Source of the DNA: a virus
DNA: 23,937 nt
Reading direction: 5' to 3' (one strand)
IMG/VR virus record: IMGVR_UViG_3300032116_001304
Span: 1-23,937 of that record
Translations under genes and position numbers: made by a program
Part shown: positions 14,806-19,671 of the stretch, piece after piece
How the letters are laid out: every line of letters starts with the position of its first letter
How positions within the stretch are numbered: position 1 is the stretch's first letter
The notes under the pieces: generated by a model
What the model was told of the DNA's origin: nothing
What the model saw: the letters and a program-made list of their open reading frames with translations, nothing else
Database searches by the model: none

Positions 14806-14834
14806 TTGACATTTTTATAAAATAGATATATAGT
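14806..14834 (+). promoter_or_regulatory. Strong sigma-70-like promoter of the structured RNA
   Basis: TTGACA (14806-14811), 17-base spacer, TATAGT (14829-14834). It begins 3 bases after the stop of the preceding gene. Transcription should start near 14841, exactly where the long pairing of the following RNA begins. Confidence 0.75.
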
Positions 14835-14840
14835 TTTTAT

Positions 14841-15068
14841 AAGAGTTGGTTCCCGATGATCCAATAGGTGGGTGACGATCCACGAACACAAAATCGGAAA
14901 AAGATTTTTGAAATTTGATAGAGTCGGACGGGAATAGTGTGCTGTGCTGTTCTTAAAAAGCTCACCGTTGCGGACCTATCAACCAGACTCGATTAGGCAG
15001 AGGGTAACAAGTAAACTTCGTCCAGCGGGATCACAACTCGGTAGCCAATGAAGAACTTTCTGGTTTTT
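14841..15068 (+). ncRNA. Unassigned structured RNA with closed ends
   Basis: The 292-base gap between two tagged genes has no plausible reading frame but dense pairing. The ends close through GTTGGTT (14845-14851) with AGCCAAT (15043-15049), CCGA (14853-14856) with TCGG (15038-15041), and TGATCC (14857-14862) with GGATCA (15028-15033), leaving a 4-base bulge. Inside are hairpins GTGGG/TCCAC (14868-14883), AAAATC/GATTTT (14890-14908), and a long arm TTGATAG/CTATCAA (14915-14921 with 14976-14982) that continues with GTC/GAC and GACGG/CCGTT and is capped by GAATAG/CTGTTC (14932-14952). GGACG at 14926 could alternatively pair with CGTCC at 15019. T-rich runs at 15064-15078 may end transcription. 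Base composition is more G/C-rich than flanking genes. It does not resemble RNase P, 6S, SRP or tmRNA. Confidence 0.7.
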
Positions 15069-15094
15069 AATTTTTTTATTGTAAGTATATTTGA

Positions 15095-15559
15095 ATGAAA
15101 TCAAAAGATCAAATTTTATTAGAAGAAGCATACAATGAAATTTTAATAGATGAAAAAATTAACTTTAAAGGTGCTTTAACTGCTGCTGCTTTAGCAGCTT
15201 CTAGTTTATTGGGTTCAAATAATGCAAAAGCTGCTGATGTTGATAAACCAGTTCAAGGAATCGAACAATCTCAAAAAATTACAGTAGAGGATTTGATACC
15301 AAGAAAAGAATTCGATCAAGTATTAGATATGATGAGACAAGCTGTTGCTAAAGGAGATTTAAAATCAGCTAAACAAATTTGTGAAGTGGTGCGCACGGAA
15401 TGTCAAGATGCTGCTATGAAAGTGAGAGGCCGCGAACAAATTTTAAAACTTGCTGATATGGAAGGAGAAGCTCTCAACATTTTTCATAATGCATATCTAG
15501 GAGTTGTTAAAACTGGTATGGGTGCTATGGCTAACTCCGCAAGAGCCGCTGCTGAATAA
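15095..15559 (+). CDS. Tagged cassette protein 2 with a buried signal-peptide-like segment
   Basis: 154 residues. Tag MKSKDQILLEEAYNEILIDE (residues 1-20). Directly behind it is a segment with the three parts of a Sec signal peptide: KINFKG (basic), ALTAAALAASSLLG (hydrophobic) and SNNAKA-ADV with an A-x-A cleavage site, at residues about 21-46. The remainder is helical and soluble (DLIPRKEFDQVLDMMRQAVA, VCGR-like Cys pair in ICEVVRTEC, and a C-terminal Ala/Gly helix). Processing at the tag would expose the signal-like segment as a new N-terminus. The same segment could instead be a simple membrane anchor. No enzymatic motif is seen. Confidence 0.75.
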   Translation: MKSKDQILLEEAYNEILIDEKINFKGALTAAALAASSLLGSNNAKAADVDKPVQGIEQSQKITVEDLIPRKEFDQVLDMMRQAVAKGDLKSAKQICEVVRTECQDAAMKVRGREQILKLADMEGEALNIFHNAYLGVVKTGMGAMANSARAAAE

Positions 15560-15567
15560 ATAAATTT

Positions 15568-15999
15568 ATGAAAACAAAAGATCAACAATTATTGGAAGAA
15601 GCATACTTAAAAACTTTATTAGAAGATGAAAAGTTTCAACCAAATGATCCCGAGATGCAAGAGCTTTCAAAAGTTGGTATGGGAGAAGAGTTTCCAGAAG
15701 ATCAAGATCCTCGAAATTTAGAGGATGATAATATTCTTTCACCGGAAGAAAGTCGAGCACAATATGAAGAAATAATGAATGCAGTTAATTCTATTATAGA
15801 TTCAAATGAAAAATTTAAAAACATAGGAAACACTATTGATAATTTCATAGAAAAAAATTTATCTGAAATGGTTTCTAAATTTAAACAAGAACATTCTGGT
15901 TTAGTTGAAGGTGATGTAACAGATGATATTAAAAGCTATTTTGATAAAAAAATTGAACGCATTTTAAAAAATCAATCTAAATTTTTAGCAAATCTTTAA
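15568..15999 (+). CDS. Tagged cassette protein 3, paralogue of the next gene
   Basis: 143 residues. Tag MKTKDQQLLEEAYLKTLLED with L-L-E-D at 17-20, followed by an acidic linker KFQPNDPEMQELSKVGMGEE and FPEDQDPRNLEDD. The first 54 residues differ from those of the gene at 16000 by only five substitutions, with many silent changes. The payload from residue 55 on is an all-helical, Lys/Glu-rich domain (SRAQYEEIMNAVNSIIDSNE, then FIEKNLSEMVSKF) unrelated to the payload of the neighbour. The stop is immediately followed by the next ATG. Confidence 0.75.
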   Translation: MKTKDQQLLEEAYLKTLLEDEKFQPNDPEMQELSKVGMGEEFPEDQDPRNLEDDNILSPEESRAQYEEIMNAVNSIIDSNEKFKNIGNTIDNFIEKNLSEMVSKFKQEHSGLVEGDVTDDIKSYFDKKIERILKNQSKFLANL

Positions 16000-16161
16000 A
16001 TGAAAAGCAAAGATCAACAATTATTGGAAGAAGCATACTTAAAAACTTTATCAGAAAATGAAAAGTTTCAACCCAATGATCCAGAAATGGAAGAACTTTC
16101 AAAAGTTGGTATGGGAGAAGAATTTCCAGAAGATGAAGATCCAAGAAATTTAGAAGATGAT
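15568..16161 (+). repeat. Duplicated leader module of two adjacent tagged genes
   Basis: The segments 15568-15729 and 16000-16161 (about 162 bases, 54 codons) align without gaps. Five residues differ, at positions 3, 18, 20, 31 and 46, and at least eight codons differ silently (for example CCA/CCC, CCT/CCA, CGA/AGA). Similarity stops abruptly after the acidic L-E-D-D motif. Confidence 0.85.
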
Positions 16162-16431
16162 TCAAATCAAGATCTTTCAACATATAATGGATATTATCAT
16201 TATATGATAAAAACCTTTGGAGAGGAAGCGATTTCTTATGCTCGTAAGTACATGGAAAAAGACGAGTATTCTGACAATTTAAGAATGGCTTTTGTTGGAG
16301 ATCCAAAAACAGAAAGTCTTTATAATAAAATAAAAGATCAGGGATGCTGTGGATATGCAGATAACAAAGAAATTCCAACAAATCTTACTAGTGGAAGAAA
16401 AGCATATTTTGGTTATAATTACGGACATTAA
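16000..16431 (+). CDS. Tagged cassette protein 4, same leader, different payload
   Basis: 143 residues, ATG directly after the previous stop. Tag MKSKDQQLLEEAYLKTLSEN with L-S-E-N at 17-20, then the same acidic linker as its neighbour. From residue 55 the payload differs: a compact region with YNGYYHYMIKTFGEEAISYA, RMAFVGDPKTESLYNKIKDQ, a CCGYADN Cys pair and a Gly/Tyr C-terminus YFGYNYGH. That makes two proteins of equal length with one leader and two payloads. Function unknown. Confidence 0.75.
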   Translation: MKSKDQQLLEEAYLKTLSENEKFQPNDPEMEELSKVGMGEEFPEDEDPRNLEDDSNQDLSTYNGYYHYMIKTFGEEAISYARKYMEKDEYSDNLRMAFVGDPKTESLYNKIKDQGCCGYADNKEIPTNLTSGRKAYFGYNYGH

Positions 16432-16434
16432 TTT

Positions 16435-16683
16435 ATGAAAAGCAAAGATCATATTTTATTAGAGACTTTGGTAGAAGACATCTATACCCAACAAACAAAA
16501 GACGAACCTTTGACTAAAGAACAAATGATCGAAGCACAAACTCTTGCTGACTATATTGAAAAAAATATAAATGTAATTAATCCCGAAATGAATTATAAAA
16601 CATTGGCAAATGCAATTAAAATTATATTGAAAGATTTCGGTAGTCATAATATGCCAGCTTTCATAGAAGAAATTCAAAAATGA
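16435..16683 (+). CDS. Tagged cassette protein 5, short
   Basis: 82 residues. Tag MKSKDHILLETLVEDIYTQQ, with L-L-E-T at 8-11 but no L-x-E at 17-19, so it is the most diverged cassette member. The payload is a small helical domain (TKEQMIEAQTLADYIEKNIN, then YKTLANAIKIILKDFG). The stop overlaps the next ATG by 4 bases (ATGA). Function unknown. Confidence 0.7.
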   Translation: MKSKDHILLETLVEDIYTQQTKDEPLTKEQMIEAQTLADYIEKNINVINPEMNYKTLANAIKIILKDFGSHNMPAFIEEIQK

Positions 16684-16973
16684 AAAACAAAGATCAAGTT
16701 TTATTAGAAGAGTTATACCTTAGGATTTTTTCCGAAAGTGAATTTGTTAAAGGGTGGAAAGAAGATCCACTTGGTCTTGATGGAGATCCACTAGGATTGA
16801 AATATAACCCAAGCGTATCTAATGAAGAAGATTCTGGTGTTAATGTTAGGAAAATAGTTCATGACATACTGAATGATATTCAGCCTCATGTTTTTGATCT
16901 TGATAGCGAAACCTATAAAGAAGCAATTAAAACTTTAATTGATAGGTTAAATTCAATTTTACAACGATATTGA
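16680..16973 (+). CDS. Tagged cassette protein 6
   Basis: 97 residues, start overlapping the previous stop. Tag MKNKDQVLLEELYLRIFSES, with L-L-E-E at 8-11 and F-S-E-S at 17-20. Behind it is a short tandem motif EDPLGLDGDPLGLKYNP, where D-P-L-G-L occurs twice, then a helical C-terminus (KIVHDILNDIQPHVFDLDSE, ALKTLIDRL-like). The TTGACA of the tmRNA promoter overlaps its TGA stop region. Function unknown. Confidence 0.7.
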   Translation: MKNKDQVLLEELYLRIFSESEFVKGWKEDPLGLDGDPLGLKYNPSVSNEEDSGVNVRKIVHDILNDIQPHVFDLDSETYKEAIKTLIDRLNSILQRY

Positions 16974-17002
16974 TTGACAAATCCACTATTCGGTGGTAAG
17001 TT
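16974..17002 (+). promoter_or_regulatory. Putative tmRNA promoter
   Basis: TTGACA (16974-16979) starts inside the stop region of the last cassette gene. The -10 element is poor: TAAGTT (16997-17002) at 17 bases. Identification rests on the perfect -35 box and the position 80 bases before the tmRNA. Confidence 0.35.
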
Positions 17003-17016
17003 TAATACACAATAAA

Positions 17017-17037
17017 TATTCGACATATATTCGAATA
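17017..17037 (+). repeat. Inverted repeat just upstream of the tmRNA
   Basis: TATTCGA (17017-17023) and TCGAATA (17031-17037) with a 7-base loop, ending 21 bases before the mature tmRNA 5' end. It could be a processing hairpin of the precursor or a regulator site. Confidence 0.4.
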
Positions 17038-17058
17038 ACTGATCTTTGAAAAATTTAT

Positions 17059-17483
17059 GGGGATGAAAGGATTCGACTTTGGATTCTAATTCCACAATGC
17101 ATGTGAAGGTTAATCGATGGCCTTCTAAAAAATCGATTGAAAACTAAATGCAGACGATGATATGTCTGATCTTTTAGCCGAAGCTGAATACATCTTCAAC
17201 AACGCTGACGAGTTCCTCGGTGGCATTGAAGAAGAGTCTTACGCACTCGCCGCTTAAAGACCTAACGGTAATCCTCTAAATCCGTTTTGAATTGCAGAGG
17301 GGTTTGAGTTGTCGGGTAGCTTCAATGTAAAAGTAAATTATCCACGATAACAAATGTCGTTACTATTTGTAGGAAAGTAGATATACTATGATATCCTTAT
17401 AATATCGAAAATATCCAAACATGTGAAGAATTGTGAAATGAAAGTTCATTGGACACGGCTATCGTATGCCGTCATCTCCACCA
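17059..17483 (+). ncRNA. ssrA: tmRNA with an exceptionally long tag
   Basis: About 425 nt. The 5' end GGGGATG pairs with the 3' CATCTCC, including the G3-U pair that identifies alanine, followed by ACCA. The conserved GGATTCGAC follows the acceptor (17069-17077). CACAAT (17093) pairs with ATTGTG (17430) in the long P2 helix. The T-arm is ACGGC/GCCGT with an 8-base loop TATCGTAT, one base longer than usual. The tag frame opens at GCA 17150 after the usual A-rich lead AAACTAAAT and runs 35 codons to TAA at 17255-17257. It begins ADDDMSDLLAEAEY and ends EEESYALAA, the terminal YALAA being the ClpXP-recognised degron type. Tag codons are unusually C/G-ending (TTC, AAC, CTC, GGC, ATC, GAG) for this genome. 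The RNA would rescue stalled ribosomes together with host or phage SmpB; no SmpB gene lies in the window. Confidence 0.95.
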
Positions 17484-17655
17484 TTTGATTAGAAAATGTA
17501 AAATAGTTCAAGTATAATTAGAACTATTATGCAAAATCTAAACAATTTGTTTGGTGTTTACAAAATTATTTGTAGATCATTGCCTCGAAAATGAAATGGT
17601 GCTTAATAAGGTGTTTCGAGAGTCTTCACAGCCATTCATCAAACGAAGTTTTTAT
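17484..17655 (+). other. Spacer between tmRNA and tRNA-Met with two stem-loops
   Basis: No reading frame of note. AATAGTTC (17502-17509) pairs perfectly with GAACTATT (17521-17528) around an 11-base loop. Further on, CTCGAAA and TTTCGAG (about 17583-17619) form a 7-bp stem enclosing about 23 bases. The second arm resembles the size of a small structured RNA or the stump of a lost tRNA, but no anticodon arm can be fitted. Confidence 0.35.
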
Positions 17656-17727
17656 TGCGGGGTACAATTCTGGGAATTGGGGTGTCTCATAAGCATCTTT
17701 AGGTGAGTTCGATTCTCACCCCCGCTA
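17656..17727 (+). tRNA. tRNA-Met (CAT), initiator-like acceptor end
   Basis: GCGGGG (17657-17662) pairs with CCCCGC (17720-17725); the first position is an unpaired T against T, with discriminator A. D-arm CAAT/ATTG with GG in the loop, anticodon arm GGTGT-CTCATAA-GCATC, T-arm GTGAG-TTCGATT-CTCAC. CCA is not encoded. A mismatch at 1-72 and the GCGGGG acceptor are bacterial initiator-tRNA features, but the three G-C pairs of the initiator anticodon stem are missing, so elongator or Ile2 identity is possible. Confidence 0.85.
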
Positions 17728-17733
17728 ATTTTT

Positions 17734-17818
17734 GGGTAGTTCGCATAGCGGCAATTGCCGGAGACTGTAAATCTCCTCTCTTCGGAGTTCGCTGGTTCGA
17801 GTCCAGCACTGCCCACCA
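17734..17818 (+). tRNA. tRNA-Tyr (GTA)
   Basis: Acceptor GGGTAGT/ACTGCCC, anticodon arm GGAGA-CTGTAAA-TCTCC (anticodon GTA), a long class-II variable arm around TCTTCGGA, T-arm GCTGG-TTCGAGT-CCAGC, discriminator A and encoded CCA. It lies 6 bases after tRNA-Met. Confidence 0.96.
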
Positions 17819-17826
17819 TTTTATAT

Positions 17827-17899
17827 TGGAGTGTAGCACAGCGGTAGTTGCGTTCGCCTGTTAAGCGAAGTGTCGTTGGTTCGATCCCAACCACTCCAG
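17827..17899 (+). tRNA. tRNA-Asn (GTT)
   Basis: Acceptor TGGAGTG/CACTCCA, anticodon arm TTCGC-CTGTTAA-GCGAA (anticodon GTT), T-arm GTTGG-TTCGATC-CCAAC, discriminator G, CCA not encoded. The 3' end therefore needs a CCA-adding enzyme, unlike its neighbour tRNA-Tyr. Confidence 0.96.
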
Positions 17900-17953
17900 T
17901 TTAAATTTAAAACGGTATAGTAAAAAGTGTTCTACCAAGATAAGTATTAATAT

Positions 17954-18361
17954 ATGAAAGAAAAATATATTACTAAAGAATGCAAATATCACGGTGAAAC
18001 AGAATTTATTCTAGAACCAAGTAGAAATTCTTATAGATGTAAAAAATGTAGATCTAACAATGTTTCTAAAAGAAGAAGAAAAGTTAAAGAAAAATTAGTT
18101 AATGTTTTTGGTGGCAAATGTATATTATGTAATTATTCAAAATATATAGGAGCATTAGACTTTCATCATTTAAACCCAAATGAAAAAGAATATGGGCTTG
18201 GTGGTAAAGGATTAACAAAAGGATATAAAACTCTCCTAGAAGAAGCTAAAAAATGTATATTGTTATGTGCTAACTGTCATCGAGAAGTCGAATCGGGGAT
18301 TGTTACCATAGACGATAAAAATTTGAATAAAAACAAAAAATTTATTGAAAATACAAAATAA
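17954..18361 (+). CDS. HNH endonuclease inside the tRNA cluster
   Basis: 135 residues. An N-terminal Cys/His zinc-binding segment (CKYHGE...YRCKKCRSNN, residues about 11-36) is followed by a basic linker and an HNH nuclease domain: CILCNYSKY, then LDFHHLNP with the catalytic-type His pair, and CILLCANCHREVESG closing with the second C-x-x-C and the metal-binding His. Proteins of this type cut DNA and commonly act as homing endonucleases in phages. It sits between tRNA-Asn (ending 17899) and tRNA-Gly (18368) with no intron signs, so it is free-standing. It probably promotes its own spread, together with flanking tRNA genes, into related phages lacking it. Confidence 0.88.
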   Translation: MKEKYITKECKYHGETEFILEPSRNSYRCKKCRSNNVSKRRRKVKEKLVNVFGGKCILCNYSKYIGALDFHHLNPNEKEYGLGGKGLTKGYKTLLEEAKKCILLCANCHREVESGIVTIDDKNLNKNKKFIENTK

Positions 18362-18367
18362 CTTACA

Positions 18368-18441
18368 GCAGAATTAGTTTAATGGTAAAACGGGAGTTTT
18401 CCAAACTTTAGTTGAGAGTTCGATTCTCTCATTCTGCACCA
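18368..18441 (+). tRNA. tRNA-Gly (TCC)
   Basis: Acceptor GCAGAAT/ATTCTGC, D-arm GTTT/AAAC, anticodon arm GGAGT-TTTCCAA-ACTTT (anticodon TCC, two G-U pairs), T-arm GAGAG-TTCGATT-CTCTC, discriminator A and encoded CCA. Confidence 0.96.
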
Positions 18442-18443
18442 AT

Positions 18444-18518
18444 GTCGCTATCGTCTAACGGTTAGGACACATGGTTTTCATCCATGTAATCGGAGTTCGA
18501 TTCTCCGTAGCGATGCCA
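18444..18518 (+). tRNA. tRNA-Glu (TTC)
   Basis: Acceptor GTCGCTA/TAGCGAT, anticodon arm CATGG-TTTTCAT-CCATG (anticodon TTC), T-arm CGGAG-TTCGATT-CTCCG, discriminator G and encoded CCA. Begins 2 bases after tRNA-Gly. Confidence 0.97.
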
Positions 18519-18524
18519 ATTTAT

Positions 18525-18599
18525 GCCTGTGTAGCTCAGTGGTAGAGCAACGCTTTTGTAAAGCGAAGGTCATCGGTTCGAACCCGATCTCAGGCTCCA
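18525..18599 (+). tRNA. tRNA-Thr (TGT)
   Basis: Acceptor GCCTGTG/CTCAGGC (one imperfect pair), D-arm GCTCAGTGGTAGAGC, anticodon arm ACGCT-TTTGTAA-AGCGA (anticodon TGT), T-arm ATCGG-TTCGAAC-CCGAT, discriminator T and encoded CCA. Six bases after tRNA-Glu. Confidence 0.96.
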
Positions 18600-18624
18600 T
18601 TTTAATTATACCAGTTGTTTTTTT

Positions 18625-19212
18625 ATGAATGTTAAAAGAAATACTAAAGAATGTCCAAAGTGTGGATTAAAAATCGCATTATCGTCTTTTCATAAACATA
18701 TTAATGGCAAAAGATGTGGAAAACCATATGAAAAATTTGATGGTAATAATTGTGTTTATTGTGATCTTTTAATTTTAAATAAAGGATCTTTAATTTCTCA
18801 TATGAAATGTTGCAAGAAAAATCCAAATGCAAACAAAAGACATAGATCACCAAAAGCTGGTGGGCAGACAGGTTCGGTAGCATGGAACAAAGGAAAAAAA
18901 TTTGAAAACGAAACAATAGATAGAATTATACAACAAATAGAATCTGGTGATTATGTAAAGTACGGTGAAGCACATATAAGAAGAAGAATTAAAAAATATT
19001 TAATTCATAAACATGGTCATAAATGTATGATGTGTAATTTATCAGAATGGCAAGGTTTAAAAATACCTTTAGTTTCTGATCATATTGATGGTAATTCTCA
19101 AAATAACGAAATATCAAATTTTAGAATAATTTGTAATAATTGTGATTCTATATTACCAACATTTAAAGCAAAAAATATTGGAAAGGGTAGAAAAAAAAGA
19201 TATAAAAGTTAG
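18625..19212 (+). CDS. HNH endonuclease with N-terminal zinc fingers
   Basis: 195 residues. The N-terminus holds two or three zinc-finger-like units: CPKCGLKI...FHKHINGKRC (residues about 9-31) and CVYCDLLI...SHMKCC (about 43-64). A basic linker RHRSPKAGGQTG and the motif VAWNKGKKF follow; W-N-K-G-K is common in phage homing nucleases. The HNH domain is at about 130-180: CMMCNLSEW, LVSDHIDGNSQNN and FRIICNNCDSILPTF, with C-x-x-C pairs and an Asp-His active-site strand. It is probably a DNA-cutting homing enzyme whose finger array confers site specificity. It lies after tRNA-Thr and before the terminator at 19238; no intron signs. Confidence 0.88.
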   Translation: MNVKRNTKECPKCGLKIALSSFHKHINGKRCGKPYEKFDGNNCVYCDLLILNKGSLISHMKCCKKNPNANKRHRSPKAGGQTGSVAWNKGKKFENETIDRIIQQIESGDYVKYGEAHIRRRIKKYLIHKHGHKCMMCNLSEWQGLKIPLVSDHIDGNSQNNEISNFRIICNNCDSILPTFKAKNIGKGRKKRYKS

Positions 19213-19237
19213 TAAATTATTTCTGCGGAGTCGAACC

Positions 19238-19279
19238 AAACCCCTTTTGGGCTACCAACCTGAAAGGGGTTTATTTTTT
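19238..19279 (+). terminator. Strong intrinsic terminator after the tRNA/HNH operon
   Basis: AAACCCCTTT (19238-19247) pairs perfectly with AAAGGGGTTT (19263-19272), 10 bp, followed by ATTTTTT. It closes the unit that begins at the tmRNA and lies just upstream of the promoter for tRNA-Ser. Confidence 0.85.
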
Positions 19280-19280
19280 G

Positions 19281-19308
19281 TTGACATTTTGTAAAACTTA
19301 AATATAAT
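19281..19308 (+). promoter_or_regulatory. Consensus sigma-70 promoter of tRNA-Ser
   Basis: TTGACA (19281-19286), 16-base spacer, TATAAT (19303-19308), both boxes perfect. Transcription should start about 6-8 bases before the mature 5' end at 19321. It starts 2 bases after the T-run of the terminator. Confidence 0.88.
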
Positions 19309-19320
19309 TATAAAACATTT

Positions 19321-19407
19321 GGAAGTGTGGCAGAGTTGGTCTATTGCACTTGACTTGAAATCAAGAGGAGTCAAAAGCTCCCGTGGGTTCGAATCCTACC
19401 GCTTCCG
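19321..19407 (+). tRNA. tRNA-Ser (TGA)
   Basis: Acceptor GGAAGTG/CGCTTCC with one T-G pair, anticodon arm CTTGA-CTTGAAA-TCAAG (anticodon TGA), long variable arm AGGAGTCAAAAGCTCC as expected for serine, T-loop GTTCGAATCC, discriminator G, CCA not encoded. Set apart from the main cluster by a terminator and its own promoter. Confidence 0.97.
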
Positions 19408-19425
19408 TTTTTTTAATAATAAAAT

Positions 19426-19671
19426 ATGATGAATGAAATTTTAGAAAATTGTCTACACGACGACGAAGAAGTTTTATTGGCGGATGGATTTGAAGATGCT
19501 TTTGTTGGTATCGGAAGACAGTTTGGAAATCCAGTAGCTGTTTATGATCGTTCTAAGTGTATTAAAATATTAACAGAAGATATGACAGAAGAAGAAGCAG
19601 AGGAATATTTTCAATTTAATGTTGAAGGTGCTTATGTTGGTAAAAACACACCAATATTTTTAGAGTACTAA
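19426..19671 (+). CDS. Conserved small acidic phage protein
   Basis: 81 residues from the ATG at 19426 (a second ATG follows at 19429). The pattern EEVLLADGFEDAFVGIGRQF, AVYDRSKCIKIL, MTEEEAEEYFQFNVEGAYVG and TPIFLEY is one I recognise as a widespread conserved hypothetical of tailed phages, without known function. Full-length relative to that type. It follows tRNA-Ser by 18 bases and could be transcribed from the same promoter. Its end overlaps the possible minus-strand gene by 4 bases. Confidence 0.85.
   Translation: MMNEILENCLHDDEEVLLADGFEDAFVGIGRQFGNPVAVYDRSKCIKILTEDMTEEEAEEYFQFNVEGAYVGKNTPIFLEY

Noticed and set aside
14841-15068. Group I intron or RNase P RNA
   Set aside because: No split gene flanks it and the conserved cores of these ribozymes (for example the RNase P GAGGAAAGTCC and ACAGAA boxes) are absent.
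15977-16381. 134-codon minus-strand frame rich in Leu, Phe, His
   Set aside because: Antisense to a tagged gene; the similarity with the frame at 15566-15760 only reflects the duplicated leader on the other strand.
17652-17894. Minus-strand frame of 80 codons reading MVGIEPTTLRL... and GSAGLEPANS...
   Set aside because: It is exactly antisense to tRNA-Met, Tyr and Asn; such peptides are a well-known artefact of translating the reverse of tRNA genes.
17954-19212. tRNA introns carrying the HNH genes
   Set aside because: All flanking tRNAs are complete on one side of each HNH gene, so nothing is split.
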